Shown here: positions 11,507 to 21,185 of the stretch, one piece after another
Layout: each line of letters begins with the position of its first letter
How positions within the stretch are numbered: the stretch's first letter is position 1
Source: Herbidospora cretacea
Lineage (GTDB): Bacteria > Actinomycetota > Actinomycetes > Streptosporangiales > Streptosporangiaceae
NCBI RefSeq assembly: GCF_001570605.1
Contig: NZ_BBXG01000015.1
Span: 124,001-188,000, forward strand
DNA length: 64,000 nt
Direction of reading: 5' to 3'
Position numbers and translations under genes: made by a program
The notes under the pieces: model-generated
The model's input: the letters and a program-made list of their open reading frames with translations, nothing else
The model's database searches: none
Told to the model about the DNA's origin: nothing

Positions 11507-12724
11507 CTACAGGGTCGGCTGCTTATTCACAGCCTCGGCGGCCTCCTCGGCGGCGGAGGCGGCGATGTCGGCCGGGGTCTCGCGCGAGCGGCGGATGCCC
11601 AGGATCGAGATGAACAGCGACGCGAAGATCGTCTGGAAGCTCATGATGAACGCGGTCGCCGAGGGCACGACCAGGCGCAGCGACTCGGCCGGGATCAGCT
11701 CGCCGAAGCCCCGGCCGCCCCAGTGGGCCAGCGAGGCGACCAGGCCGACCAGACCGGCGACGGCCAGCAGGCCGCCGATGATCAGGCCGCGTTCGAGGGT
11801 GACGATGTCGATCAGCTTCCTGATCCGCCTCGACTCGGGCAGGAAGCCCTCCTCGGCCGCGAACACCTTGGTGAACAGGGCGAACAGCACCGCTTGGAAG
11901 CCGATCACCACCATCGCCGAGGCGCCCACGAGGGTGTCGACGTCGAAGGCGAGCTGGCCGATGTAGACAGGGCCGAAGGTCAGCGCCGTGCCCGCGATCA
12001 GGCCGAAGATCATCAGGGCCAGGCCGGGGATGAAGAACAGCCAGCGGGGGCTGTAGAGCAGCAGGAAGCGCAGGTGACGCCAGCCGTCGCGCCAGGAGCG
12101 CAGGTGCGGCGGGCGGGAGCGGCCGTCGGGCGACAGCGTCGTCGGCACCTCGCGGACCTCCAGGCCCTGGAGGGTGGCCTTGACTACCATCTCGGAGGCG
12201 AACTCCATGCCGCCGGTCTGCAGGCCCAGCCGCAGGATCGAGTCGCGGCGGAACCCGCGCAGGCCGCAGTGGAAGTCGCCGATGGCGCTCGGGAAGAACA
12301 GCCGGCCCACGAACGACAGGACCGGGTTGCCCAGGTAGCGGTGGAGCGGGGGCATGGCGCCGGGGGCGATGCCGCCCTTGAAGCGGTTGCCCATGACCAG
12401 CTCGGAGCCCTTGCGGAGCTCCTCGACGAAGGGCATCAGATTGGTGAAGTCGTAGGAGTCGTCGGCGTCGCCCATGATCACGTATTTGCCGCGCGCCGCG
12501 CGGATGCCGCCGATCAGGGCGTTGCCGTAGCCCTTCTGGTCGATGTGCACGACCCGGGCGCCGGCGTCACGGGCGAGCTGCTGGGACCCGTCGGTGGAGC
12601 CGTTGTCGGCGATCACCACCTCGCCGTCGATCCCGTTCTCGCGCATGCAGGCCAGGGCCTTGGTGACGCACACCTCCACGGTCTCCGCCTCGTTGAGGCA
12701 CGGCATGACCACTGTCAGTTCCAC
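11507..12724 (-). CDS. GT2-family membrane glycosyltransferase
   Basis: A family 2 glycosyltransferase of 405 residues related to dolichyl-phosphate mannose/glucose synthases. The N-terminal GT-A domain shows VVMPCLNEAETV, ADNGSTDGS and the metal-binding DADDSYDF. The C-terminal 180 residues contain several membrane helices, as in polyprenyl-phosphate sugar transferases with GtrA-like tails. It probably loads a sugar onto a polyprenyl-phosphate carrier at the inner face of the membrane. The GTG start at 12724 follows an AGGGG site. It is divergent from a membrane glycosyltransferase (12838), and a protein O-mannosyltransferase lies at 15454; lipid-linked sugar donor supply for that enzyme is a reasonable but unproven link. 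Confidence 0.85.
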   Translation of the reverse strand: MELTVVMPCLNEAETVEVCVTKALACMRENGIDGEVVIADNGSTDGSQQLARDAGARVVHIDQKGYGNALIGGIRAARGKYVIMGDADDSYDFTNLMPFVEELRKGSELVMGNRFKGGIAPGAMPPLHRYLGNPVLSFVGRLFFPSAIGDFHCGLRGFRRDSILRLGLQTGGMEFASEMVVKATLQGLEVREVPTTLSPDGRSRPPHLRSWRDGWRHLRFLLLYSPRWLFFIPGLALMIFGLIAGTALTFGPVYIGQLAFDVDTLVGASAMVVIGFQAVLFALFTKVFAAEEGFLPESRRIRKLIDIVTLERGLIIGGLLAVAGLVGLVASLAHWGGRGFGELIPAESLRLVVPSATAFIMSFQTIFASLFISILGIRRSRETPADIAASAAEEAAEAVNKQPTL

Positions 12725-12837
12725 GTTCGCTACCCCTGCCGTTAACACCTGTGATCGCCGGTCATGAATCCAACCATGATGCCGTCTGCCCCACGGGCGG
12801 CGGGTCAAGTCCCGAAAACCCCTGGCATTCTGTAACC

Positions 12838-14331
12838 ATGGTCGCGGTCGCGGAACCCGCCGTCACAGGCGCCCCCCAGGTCACCTGGAAGGAGCGTCTC
12901 GTCGTCACGCTGCGCAATCATCGCTGGTTCGCCGCCGCACTCGCGGCCGGCGCGCTCCTGCGGCTCGTCACGATGCTCGGCTTCGGCCCGGCGATGTGGT
13001 TCAACGACTCCTACGACTACGTGTCGGTCGCGCTCCACCCGAGGCCCCACCCGATCAGGCCGGATGGCTACGCCTTCTGGCTGCTGCTGCTCCGACCCTT
13101 TCACAGCTTCAGCCTCGTTGTCCTCACGCAACACCTGATGGGCCTGGCAACGGCCGGGTTGATCTACGCGCTGCTGGTCAAAAGGTTCGCCATGGCCGGG
13201 TGGGCGGCGGCGCTGGCCACCGTCCCGGTGCTGTTCGACGCCTACCAGATCCAGCTCGAAACGCTGATCATGAGCGACGCCATGTTCATCCTGCTGGTCA
13301 CCGGCGTGATCACGCTGGTGCTCTGGCACCGCTCGATGACGTGGAAGGTCGGCGCGGCGGTCGGCGGCCTGCTCGCGCTGACCGCGCTGACCCGCAGCAT
13401 CGGCCTGCCGATCCTGGCGCTCGTGGTGGCGTTCATGCTGATCAAGCGGGTCGGCTGGAAGCCGATCGCGGCCATGGTGGTGGCCTGCGCGATCCCGGTC
13501 GTCGGCTACATGGGCTGGTTCAAGGCGGTCAACGGCCCCTTCGCGATGACCCAGAGCGACGGCGTGATCCTCTACATGCGCACGGCCCTGTTCGCCGACT
13601 GCGACAAGATGGGCCTCGACCCGCGCGACGACCTCGACCTGGCGCTGCTCTGCATCAACACGCCGGTGGCCGAGCGCGAGAAGTCGGCCCAGGCCTACCT
13701 GTGGTGGGACAACGAGAACCAGCTCCACGTCTTCGGCGCGGGCCGCAAGTTCGACGCCGAGACCAACCGCATCGCCAGCGAGTTCGCCAAGCGCGCCATC
13801 ATGGCCCAGCCGCTCGACTACCTGGCAGCCGTCGCCAAGGACTTCTTCCGCGCCTTCCAGTGGGGCCGCCCCGTCTTCCCCGACGGCAAGACCTTCGGGC
13901 TGTACGAATTCAGCAACAACACCACCAACAAGCTCCCCCAGTGGAGCTCCTACCGGGGCCAGACCCACACCGACGCCATGCGCTACGAGAACGGCGAGGC
14001 CGCCACCGTCAAGGTCGCCCCGTTCTCGACGTTCATGATGAGCTACCAGTCGGTGGTCCGGCTCCCCGGCACCGTCCTCGGCCTGCTGCTGCTGGTGGGC
14101 CTGGTGGGCGTCGTCCAGCGCTGGCGCACCCTCGGCGGGCCGGTGCTGCTGCCGTGGCTCGGCGCGGTCGGGCTGGTGCTGGCCCCGGCGGCCACCGCCG
14201 AGTTCGACTACCGCTACCTGCTCCCGGCCGTCCCGCTGGCCTGCCTGGCGGCCGCGATCACGCTCCGCCACGTGCGGCTTCCCCGCAAGCGCACCCCGGA
14301 GCCGGTCGCCTCCGAACCCGTGGCGTCGTGA
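12838..14331 (+). CDS. Polytopic membrane protein, GT39/GT87-like glycosyltransferase
   Basis: A 497-residue protein with about ten to twelve predicted membrane helices. A short extracytoplasmic loop near the start (WFNDSYDYVSVAL) carries an acidic motif like the DD/DE catalytic sites of GT-C glycosyltransferases such as Pmt and ArnT. No closer family can be named. The ATG at 12838 gives MVAVAEPAVTGAP; longer readings enter the divergent GT2 promoter region. The gene converges with rsmI, with only four bases between stops. The neighbouring GT2 and Pmt genes suggest work on lipid-linked sugars or cell-surface glycans. Confidence 0.7.
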   Translation: MVAVAEPAVTGAPQVTWKERLVVTLRNHRWFAAALAAGALLRLVTMLGFGPAMWFNDSYDYVSVALHPRPHPIRPDGYAFWLLLLRPFHSFSLVVLTQHLMGLATAGLIYALLVKRFAMAGWAAALATVPVLFDAYQIQLETLIMSDAMFILLVTGVITLVLWHRSMTWKVGAAVGGLLALTALTRSIGLPILALVVAFMLIKRVGWKPIAAMVVACAIPVVGYMGWFKAVNGPFAMTQSDGVILYMRTALFADCDKMGLDPRDDLDLALLCINTPVAEREKSAQAYLWWDNENQLHVFGAGRKFDAETNRIASEFAKRAIMAQPLDYLAAVAKDFFRAFQWGRPVFPDGKTFGLYEFSNNTTNKLPQWSSYRGQTHTDAMRYENGEAATVKVAPFSTFMMSYQSVVRLPGTVLGLLLLVGLVGVVQRWRTLGGPVLLPWLGAVGLVLAPAATAEFDYRYLLPAVPLACLAAAITLRHVRLPRKRTPEPVASEPVAS

Positions 14332-14335
14332 ACGA

Positions 14336-15166
14336 TCACGCGCCCGAGTGCACCGCGTTGTAGAGGTCCCGCTTGGAGACGCCCGCGTCCCTGGCCACGT
14401 CGCTGATCGCCTGCTTGCGGGTGACGCCGGTCGCCTCCAGCCGGGCGACCTCGCCGAGGAGATCGTCCACCGACACCTCACGCGGCACCGCCCCGGCCAC
14501 CACGATCGTGATCTCGCCCTTGGCCCCGGGCGCCCAGGCGGCGAGCTCGGCCAGGCCGCCGCGCCGCACCTCTTCATAGGTCTTCGTCAGCTCCCGGCAG
14601 ACGGCGGCGGCGCGGTCGTCGCCGAACGCCCCGGCCATCGCCAGCAGCGAGGCCTCCAGCCGGTGGGGCGCCTCGAAGAACACCATCGTGCGCTCCTCGG
14701 CGGCCAGCCTCTCCAGCCGCCGCGCCCGGTCGCCGGCCTTGCGGGGCAGGAACCCCTCGAAGCAGAACCGGTCGCTGGGCAGCCCGGAGATCGCGAGAGC
14801 GGTGGTGACGGCCGACGGACCGGCCAGCGCGGTCACCCGCACCCCGGCGTCGACGGCGAGCCGGGTCAGCCGGTAGCCGGGGTCGGACACGCCCGGCATG
14901 CCCGCGTCGGTGATCACCAGCACCTTCTGGCCTTCGAGGAGGCAGCCGAGCAGCTCCTTGGCCCGCGCGGCCTCGTTCTGGTCGTAGTAGGACACGACAC
15001 GCCCGGCGATCTCCGCCTCGATGTCGGTTGCCAGCCGCCGCAGCCTCCGGGTGTCCTCGGCGGCGATCACGTCGGCGCTCTCCAGAGCGGCCCGCAGCCG
15101 GGGCGAGGCGTCGCCCGGCTGCCCGATGGGAGCGCCGGCCAGCACGAGGGTCCCGTAATCCGTCAC
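14336..15166 (-). CDS. rsmI: 16S rRNA (cytidine1402-2'-O)-methyltransferase
   Basis: RsmI methylates the ribose of C1402 in the ribosomal P site. The 276-residue protein has the tetrapyrrole-methylase fold signature: GQPGDASPRLRAAL, DVIAAEDTRRLRRLA, the glycine-rich TDAGMPGVSDPGYRL and a FEGFLPRK motif. The last 50 residues (VTRKQAISDVARDAGVSKRDLY) form the helical tail seen in actinobacterial RsmI. It starts with GTG at 15166. It is divergent from pmt across 287 bp of G+C-rich sequence with no gene. Confidence 0.93.
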   Translation of the reverse strand: MTDYGTLVLAGAPIGQPGDASPRLRAALESADVIAAEDTRRLRRLATDIEAEIAGRVVSYYDQNEAARAKELLGCLLEGQKVLVITDAGMPGVSDPGYRLTRLAVDAGVRVTALAGPSAVTTALAISGLPSDRFCFEGFLPRKAGDRARRLERLAAEERTMVFFEAPHRLEASLLAMAGAFGDDRAAAVCRELTKTYEEVRRGGLAELAAWAPGAKGEITIVVAGAVPREVSVDDLLGEVARLEATGVTRKQAISDVARDAGVSKRDLYNAVHSGA

Positions 15167-15453
15167 GCCTCAAGTATGAAAGCTTCAGTGGGGTGTCTGA
15201 CTGCCGTGCCTCCGGCACGGCGGTCCTCGCGCTCATATCCGGTGTCTTCCCTCCTCCGCTCTGGTCGCTTCGCTCCCGGCGCTCCGTCAGTCCAGACACC
15301 GGCGCGCTGCGGCGTTCCAGGTTTCGCGGCGCCTTCTGCCCCGGCGGCTCTCATGACCCTCGCTCTGATCTCTTCGGGCGGGGGCTCGGTGTGGGGTCAG
15401 GAATCGGGGTGTACGTCGTGTTCGTAACGGCGTGTCGCCAGTAGTGTGTCGCC

Positions 15454-17058
15454 GTGGCCGTGACAGATTTCGCTGACAAGGCGCCCGAACAGCCCGAGCC
15501 GCAGGAGCAGGCGCTCTCGGTGCGCGAGCGGCTGCTGCCGCCGATGCCGGGCGGCGGGTTGTGGGCCTGGCTCGGCCCCGCGATCATCGCCGTGTTCGGC
15601 GGGTTCCTGAGGTTCGACCGCCTTGAGGTGCCGAAGGCGGTGGTCTTCGACGAGACCTACTACGCCAAGGACGCCTGGTCGACGCTGAAGTTCGGCGTCG
15701 AGACCCAGTTCCTCGACGGCGACGCGGCCAACCAGGCGATGCTGCGCGGCGACGACAACATCTTCAAGGTCTGTCAGAACGTCGCCGACTGCGGGTCCTA
15801 TGTCGTCCATCCGCCGCTCGGCAAGTGGATGATCGGGCTCGGCGAGTGGATGTTCGGCCTCAACCCGTTCGGCTGGCGGTTCGCCGCCGCGCTGCTCGGC
15901 ACGATCTCGATCTTCCTGCTGGCCCGGCTGGCCCGCCGGATGACCCGCTCCAACCTGCTGGGCTGCCTGGCCGGGTTCCTGCTCGCGGTCGACGGCCTCC
16001 ACTTCGTGCTGTCGCGCACCGCCCTGCTCGACATCTTCCTGATGTTCTGGCTGCTGGCCGGGTTCGCCTGCCTGGTCGTCGACCGCGACCAGAGCCGCGA
16101 GCGGCTGGCCGACTGGTATGAGAACTCCCCCGTCAGCGACCTGGGGCCCAGGCTCGGGCTGCGCCCGTGGCGGCTGGCGGCGGGGCTGTGCTTGGGCGCG
16201 GCGCTGGCCACCAAGTGGACCGGCATCCTGTTCATCGCCGCGTTCGGCATCATGACGGTCCTGTGGGACCTCGGCGCCCGCCGCGCGGTCGGCCTGCGCC
16301 GCCCGCTACTGGCCACGCTCAAGCTCGACGTCCCGCTCGCGTTCGCCTGGGTGGCGATCGTGTCCCTGGTCGTGTACGTCGTGTCGTTCTTCGGCTGGTT
16401 CGGCAGCGACCGGGGTTACGGCCGCAACTGGGCCGAGGCCACCTCGGGCGGCTGGCAGAACTTCGTGTTCAGCTCGTTCCGCTCGTGGTTCGACTACCAG
16501 ACCCAGATCCTGTCGTTCCACACCGGCCTGGAGACCACCCACCCCTACCAGTCGCAACCGTGGCAGTGGCCGCTGCTCACCCGCCCCGTCGCGTTCTTCT
16601 ACGAGTCGCCGTCGGGCTGCGGCGCCGACAGCTGCTCGTGGGCCGTGCTCGGCACCGGCACCCCGATCATCTGGTACGCCGGTCTCGCCGCCCTCGTCGC
16701 CATGATCGCCTGGTACGTCGCCACCCGCGACTGGCGGGCCGGGGCTGTCCTGCTGGGCTACGCCGCGGGCTGGCTGCCCTGGTTCTACTTCGCCTGGGCC
16801 GACAACCGCACGATGTTCCTCTTCTACGCCATCCCGATGGTGCCGTTCATGATCCTGGGCGTCGCGCTGGCGGCCGGCCTGGTCATCGGCCCGGCCGGCG
16901 CCCCGTTGCAGCGCCGCCGCGCCGGCGCGATCGCGGTCGGCGTGTTCGCGCTGCTGGCCCTGCTCAACTTCTGGTGGCTCTATCCGGTGCTGTCGGCGGA
17001 GCTCCTGCCGTACCAGGACTGGTATGACCGGATGTTGTTCAAGAAGGGCTGGATCTGA
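15454..17058 (+). CDS. pmt: Polyprenyl-phosphate-mannose-protein mannosyltransferase (Pmt)
   Basis: Pmt transfers mannose from a polyprenyl-phosphate carrier to Ser/Thr of exported proteins. The 534-residue protein has about ten membrane helices. The first extracytoplasmic loop has the catalytic acidic motif in VVFDETYYAKDAW and the VVHPPLGKWMI motif. An ISRTALLD-like helix (LSRTALLDIFLMF) and the WPLLTRPVAFFY segment also mark the actinobacterial GT39 family. The GTG start at 15454 gives a soluble N-terminal tail of about 45 residues. The pmt-rsmI divergent pair is common in actinobacteria. The GT2 enzyme at 11507 could supply the lipid donor. Confidence 0.92.
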   Translation: MAVTDFADKAPEQPEPQEQALSVRERLLPPMPGGGLWAWLGPAIIAVFGGFLRFDRLEVPKAVVFDETYYAKDAWSTLKFGVETQFLDGDAANQAMLRGDDNIFKVCQNVADCGSYVVHPPLGKWMIGLGEWMFGLNPFGWRFAAALLGTISIFLLARLARRMTRSNLLGCLAGFLLAVDGLHFVLSRTALLDIFLMFWLLAGFACLVVDRDQSRERLADWYENSPVSDLGPRLGLRPWRLAAGLCLGAALATKWTGILFIAAFGIMTVLWDLGARRAVGLRRPLLATLKLDVPLAFAWVAIVSLVVYVVSFFGWFGSDRGYGRNWAEATSGGWQNFVFSSFRSWFDYQTQILSFHTGLETTHPYQSQPWQWPLLTRPVAFFYESPSGCGADSCSWAVLGTGTPIIWYAGLAALVAMIAWYVATRDWRAGAVLLGYAAGWLPWFYFAWADNRTMFLFYAIPMVPFMILGVALAAGLVIGPAGAPLQRRRAGAIAVGVFALLALLNFWWLYPVLSAELLPYQDWYDRMLFKKGWI

Positions 17059-17158
17059 CCTCTGGCGGGCAGGTCCGTATCGTGAGTCACTAGGGGGGTG
17101 GTCCCGAGTGTCTCTCGGTCGTCGTCAACGGTGGGTGCCATACGGCAGACTGCGGGTC

Positions 17159-18487
17159 ATGCCCGCACCTGACGTGGCGGCCCTCCTCGCCGAGCTGGAG
17201 CGAGCCGAGCCGGATGTCGCCGACTCGGCTCGAGTCGCCGTTGAGTGGCTCACCGGCGGCGAGGCCCTTGAGACGATCAGCCAGCTCGATGTCTGCGAGT
17301 TCCTCTGGTACGCCCTGCCGATCAAGGTGACGGGCGACCGCCAGGGCATCGCCCGCGCCCTCGGCCGCCTGTTCGAGCTGGGCGGCATGGAGCGCTACGC
17401 CGCCCTCTGCGACTCGCCCACCACGACCAGGATCCTGCGCGTCTACGCCCGTGAGGGCGAGGAGGCCGGCACCGCCGCCTACCAGGACGCCGTGGAGGCG
17501 ACCGGAGTGCTGCCTCCGGACGTCCCGGAGCTCAGCTGGAGCTCCATCATGGGGCCGGAGGAGCTCGGCGCCCACGTGGCCTGCGCGGCGGCTCTGGAGC
17601 TCGCTCTGGTCTCCGGCGAGCTCACCCAGCCGGGCGAGAAGACGTTCGCCAAGGGCCGTCTCGACCTGACCCGCCGCTGGCTGACCAGCCCCCGCCCCGA
17701 GCTCGGCGGCGACTGCTGGCTCCACCGCGTCCACGGCGAGCGCCTCAACCGCTGGGTCCTCGGCCGCGGCCGTCCCCGGCGGGAGCTCGCGCAGCCCTTC
17801 GAGGTGCGGCTCCACGCACCCGTCGCCGCTCCCGAAGAGCCCCATCTGGCGTCGCTGTGGTGGCTGCTCGACTGGGCCGAGACGGGCGGCGTCCCGCTGA
17901 CCCAGAAGTTCAACGTGGCCCGCGCCCTGGTGATCGAGTCGGTCGAGCTGTTCGGCTGGGACACGCTGAGCTCGGGCACCGTCCGGGGCGAGGCCGACGT
18001 GCCGACCCTGACGATGCTCCGCGAGCTGGTCATGGGCGAGCTGAAGGCCGTCCGGCGCACGGGCCGCAAACTCGTCCTGACCTCGGCGGGCCGCCGGCTG
18101 GCCGACAACCCCGACAGCCTCTGGACGTCCGCCGCGGCGACCCTGCTCACCCCCGCCAAGGGCGAACACGACTTCGAGGTCTCCATCCGCGAGTCGGCCC
18201 TGATGCTGCTGGCCGACGGCGCCGAATACACCTACCCCGACCTGTGCGAACGCGTCGCCGAGGTGGTCAACGGCGAAGGCTGGCGCTCGGCCGCCGGAGC
18301 CCAGGTGAGCGCCCGCGACCTGGGCGCCCCGATGGGCGAGTTCCAGCGCCGCCTCGACGCGCTCGACCTGCGCGTGTCGTGTGACTGGCGCTCGACCTGG
18401 CAGCTCACCCCGGTCGGCCAGGCCGCCGCCCTGTCGGCGCTGCGCACCCAGGCCTTGCGCCCGAGGCAGTACGCCGGGCTCGGCTGA
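17159..18487 (+). CDS. Conserved hypothetical protein of actinomycetes
   Basis: A 442-residue soluble protein without signal peptide or membrane helix. The N-terminal half is helical and acidic. The central part carries LTQKFNVARALVIESVELFGW, a pattern seen in a common actinobacterial family of uncharacterised proteins, followed by KLVLTSAGRRLADNPDSLW, which looks like a small winged-helix segment. No catalytic motif is visible. The ATG at 17159 (MPAPDVAALL) is chosen because the longer in-frame reading overlaps pmt. A regulatory or DNA-binding role is only a guess from the winged-helix-like part. Confidence 0.65.
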   Translation: MPAPDVAALLAELERAEPDVADSARVAVEWLTGGEALETISQLDVCEFLWYALPIKVTGDRQGIARALGRLFELGGMERYAALCDSPTTTRILRVYAREGEEAGTAAYQDAVEATGVLPPDVPELSWSSIMGPEELGAHVACAAALELALVSGELTQPGEKTFAKGRLDLTRRWLTSPRPELGGDCWLHRVHGERLNRWVLGRGRPRRELAQPFEVRLHAPVAAPEEPHLASLWWLLDWAETGGVPLTQKFNVARALVIESVELFGWDTLSSGTVRGEADVPTLTMLRELVMGELKAVRRTGRKLVLTSAGRRLADNPDSLWTSAAATLLTPAKGEHDFEVSIRESALMLLADGAEYTYPDLCERVAEVVNGEGWRSAAGAQVSARDLGAPMGEFQRRLDALDLRVSCDWRSTWQLTPVGQAAALSALRTQALRPRQYAGLG

Positions 18488-18539
18488 ACCACTTCAGATC
18501 CGCGCGCAGCGGATGCGGGGGGTCGCGCGTTCTATCTAC

Positions 18540-19046
18540 ATGACGGGTGACATGCTCCAGGACTTCGCGCCGCCGCCCGAGGTCCTGGTCGCCCTCTACC
18601 GGGACAACCGGCTCGACCTGATCCGGCTGGCGCTGCTGCTGGTCGGTGACCGGGAGACCGCCGAAGACGTCGTCCAGGACGTGTTCGCCCGGCTCCACGG
18701 CAGCAGGCCGGGCACGCTGACCCTGGCGTATGTCCGCACCAGCGTGCTCAACGGGGCGCGTTCGGCGCTGCGCCGCCGCAGGGTGGCGATCCACCGGCCC
18801 CCGCCGCCGCCCGTCCCGGCGGACTCGGCCGAGGCGGCCGTCCTGCTGGGCGAGACGCGGCAGGAGGTGCTGACCGCGCTCGACCGGCTGCCGGCCCGGC
18901 AGCGGGAGACCCTGGTGCTGCGCTACTACCTCGACCTGTCCGACGGGGAGATCGCGGAGGTGACCGGGCTGCGGCAGAGCACCGTCCGCTCGACGGTCAT
19001 GCGCGCGCTGATCCGCCTCGAACGCGAGCTGAAGGCGTCGACATGA
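18540..19046 (+). CDS. ECF RNA polymerase sigma factor (SigE/Sig70 type)
   Basis: A 168-residue extracytoplasmic-function sigma factor. Region 2 is RDNRLDLIRLALLLVGD followed by AEDVVQDVFARL, which contacts core polymerase and the -10 element. Region 4 is the helix-turn-helix LDLSDGEIAEVTGLRQSTVRS, which binds the -35 element. Between them is a short proline-rich linker. The ATG at 18540 gives a standard length for the family. The stop overlaps the start of the next gene (ATGA), whose product spans the membrane and is the likely anti-sigma partner. Confidence 0.9.
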   Translation: MTGDMLQDFAPPPEVLVALYRDNRLDLIRLALLLVGDRETAEDVVQDVFARLHGSRPGTLTLAYVRTSVLNGARSALRRRRVAIHRPPPPPVPADSAEAAVLLGETRQEVLTALDRLPARQRETLVLRYYLDLSDGEIAEVTGLRQSTVRSTVMRALIRLERELKAST

Positions 19047-20098
19047 GTCACCTCGAAGACATCCTCCGCGACGCCCTCGCCGGCCGGGCCGCCACCGTCG
19101 AGGACGACGGGCTGGTCCATCCGGTGCCCGAACCCCGCAGGTCGTGGCCGGTGCGCTGGCGCGCGCCCCTCGCCGTCGCGGCCGCCTTCGCCGTCGTGGC
19201 GGGCGGCCTCCTGGTGGGTGTACGCGGCCTCGCCCCCACGCCCGCCCCCTCCGACCCCTTCCAGCCCGTCCTGGCCGCCCCCGTCGAGCAGGTGTGGCCG
19301 GGGGCCGTCCACACGATCCCGGCCGAGGGGCCCGGCGGGGTCGCGTTCACCCCCGCCGACGTCGCCGACGGGGCGGTCGTCGGCACCGGCCAGCAGGAGA
19401 CGATCCTGCGCTACGACCTGACCCGGCGCGCCTTCAACGTGGTGGCGACGGTGCACACGTACACCTCGCACCTGGTCGCGGGCCAGGGCCACGCCGCCTG
19501 GTGGGCCGACGGCGCGATCTGGTCGGCCCCGCTGACCGGCGGCGAGCCGCGGCGCGTCGCCCCCGCCGGGACGTCCCCGGGCTCGCTGACCGGCCTGGCC
19601 GTCGCCGGCGGCATGATCACCTGGTCGACGGTGGAGGCCGGCATCCAGAGCGTCCCGCTGTCCGGTGGACCGGTCGCCCGGATGCCCGGTTCGGCCGGTT
19701 ACACCCTGATGGAGTGGCCCTGGGCCGGTCGAGCGCCCGACCGGCTGGTCGACCTGCGCACCGGCACCTGGTCGACGGCCCCCACCCCGCCCGGCCGCAC
19801 GGTCTGGTTCGGCTGCGGCCCGGAATGGTGCGCCGACCTGCTGGAGGTGTGGCGGCGCGACGGCACGATCACGCGCCGCCTGCCCGGACGGCCGACGAGC
19901 CGGCTGTGGGGCTCGCACGTGGTCCATCTCGTGCAGCAGGACGCCGCCGGAACCCGGGCCTCGACCCTTTACGACGTGCCCAGCGGCCGGGCCGGGCAGA
20001 TCGTCTCCGGCGCCGAGGGCGTCCAGCTCGGCGACGAGGTGACCTGGTTCCGCCAGGGCGGCACGCTGACCGTCATCGACATGGACGCCCTGCGCTGA
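19043..20098 (+). CDS. Membrane-anchored propeller protein, probable anti-sigma partner
   Basis: A 351-residue protein with a short cytoplasmic N-terminus (about 38 residues), one membrane helix (PLAVAAAFAVVAGGLLVGV) and a large outer domain. The outer domain has WD/TolB-like strands such as HAAWWADGAIWSAPLTGGEP, recurring at about 40-residue spacing, as in a beta-propeller. Its start overlaps the sigma factor stop by four bases. This layout is that of anti-sigma factors with a sensory extracytoplasmic domain, but the cytoplasmic part is too short for a recognisable zinc anti-sigma domain, so the role is inferred from position. Confidence 0.65.
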   Translation: MSHLEDILRDALAGRAATVEDDGLVHPVPEPRRSWPVRWRAPLAVAAAFAVVAGGLLVGVRGLAPTPAPSDPFQPVLAAPVEQVWPGAVHTIPAEGPGGVAFTPADVADGAVVGTGQQETILRYDLTRRAFNVVATVHTYTSHLVAGQGHAAWWADGAIWSAPLTGGEPRRVAPAGTSPGSLTGLAVAGGMITWSTVEAGIQSVPLSGGPVARMPGSAGYTLMEWPWAGRAPDRLVDLRTGTWSTAPTPPGRTVWFGCGPEWCADLLEVWRRDGTITRRLPGRPTSRLWGSHVVHLVQQDAAGTRASTLYDVPSGRAGQIVSGAEGVQLGDEVTWFRQGGTLTVIDMDALR

Positions 20099-20114
20099 CC
20101 TGCTTCGTCATGAG

Positions 20115-21185
20115 CTACGGCACCGCCGCCAGGAACAGGTAGCTCCCGCACAGCGCGAGGTGCACTCCGGCCTGCAGCAACGTGGCCCGTCCGGGGATGA
20201 CGGTGAGCGTCCCGACGACGGCCGTGAGCGCGAGCAGCGTGATGTGCACCGCCCCGAGCCCCAGCGTGAGCGGCCCGGTGAGCCAGATCGAGGCGATCGC
20301 GATGGTCGGGATGGTCAGCCCGATGCTGGCCATCGCGGAGCCCAGCGCCAGGTTGAGGCTGATCTGCACGCGGTTGCGCCGCGCGTTGCGGGCCGCGGCC
20401 AGGGTCTCCGGCAGCAGCACCAGCAGCGCGATGACGACGCCGACCACCGACCCCGGCAGCCCGGCGCCCGTGACCGCGTCCTCGATGGTCTTCGACTCGA
20501 CCTTGGCCAGCCCGACCACCGCGACCAGCGCCACGAGGAGCAGGACGAGGCTGGTCAGCGCCATCGTCGCCGGAGGCACGTCGGCGTGGCTGTCGTCGTC
20601 GCCCTCCGGCAGGAAGTAGTTCCGGTGCCGGATGCTCTGGACGAACACGAACAGGACGTACAGAGAGATGGAGACCACGGCGGCGAAGGCGAGCTGCGGG
20701 CCCGAGAACTCCGGACCGGGGTTGCTGGTCGTGAACGTCGGCAGCACCATCGACAGCGTCGCCAGCGTGATCACGGTGGCCAGCGCCGCGCCGGTCCCCT
20801 CGGGATTGAACGGCGCGGTCCCCCGTTTCAACGCCGTGAGCAGCAGCGACAGCCCGACGATGCCGTTGCAGGTGATCATCACGGCGGCGAAGACGGTGTC
20901 GCGCGCGAGCGCGGTCGCCGCAGGCCCGCCCGAGATCATCAGCGTGACGATCAGCCCCACCTCGATGACCGTGACCGCGACCGCGAGGATCAGCGACCCG
21001 AAAGGTTCCCCCACCCGGTGGGCGACCACCTCGGCGTGGTGGACCGCCGCCAGCACACACCCCGCCAGCAGCAGCACGATCACGAGCTCGACGACTGGTG
21101 GCAGCTCGCGCTCCCACACCGCGCCGAGCGCCAGCAGGGAGACGACGGGCACGATCGTGGCGGCCAGCCGCAGCCGGGAGCTCAT
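20115..21185 (-). CDS. Ca2+/H+ antiporter (CaCA family, ChaA-like)
   Basis: A 356-residue integral membrane exchanger with about eleven helices. The two alpha repeats are visible: HRVGEPFGSLILAVAVTVIEV with its acidic residue in the first half, and VIALLVLLPETLAAARNARRN followed by NLALGSAMASIGLTIP in the second half. An acidic central loop (EGDDDSHAD) separates the halves, as in ChaA/CAX proteins. It likely extrudes Ca2+ (and perhaps Na+ or K+) against protons. It converges with the sigma/propeller pair and its start overlaps the stop of the kinase-like gene upstream (ATGA). Confidence 0.88.
   Translation of the reverse strand: MSSRLRLAATIVPVVSLLALGAVWERELPPVVELVIVLLLAGCVLAAVHHAEVVAHRVGEPFGSLILAVAVTVIEVGLIVTLMISGGPAATALARDTVFAAVMITCNGIVGLSLLLTALKRGTAPFNPEGTGAALATVITLATLSMVLPTFTTSNPGPEFSGPQLAFAAVVSISLYVLFVFVQSIRHRNYFLPEGDDDSHADVPPATMALTSLVLLLVALVAVVGLAKVESKTIEDAVTGAGLPGSVVGVVIALLVLLPETLAAARNARRNRVQISLNLALGSAMASIGLTIPTIAIASIWLTGPLTLGLGAVHITLLALTAVVGTLTVIPGRATLLQAGVHLALCGSYLFLAAVP

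Noticed and set aside
9803-12745. 980-residue plus-strand reading opposite metG and the GT2 gene
   Set aside because: It crosses two clear minus-strand genes and is His/Asp/Arg-rich nonsense typical of antisense frames.
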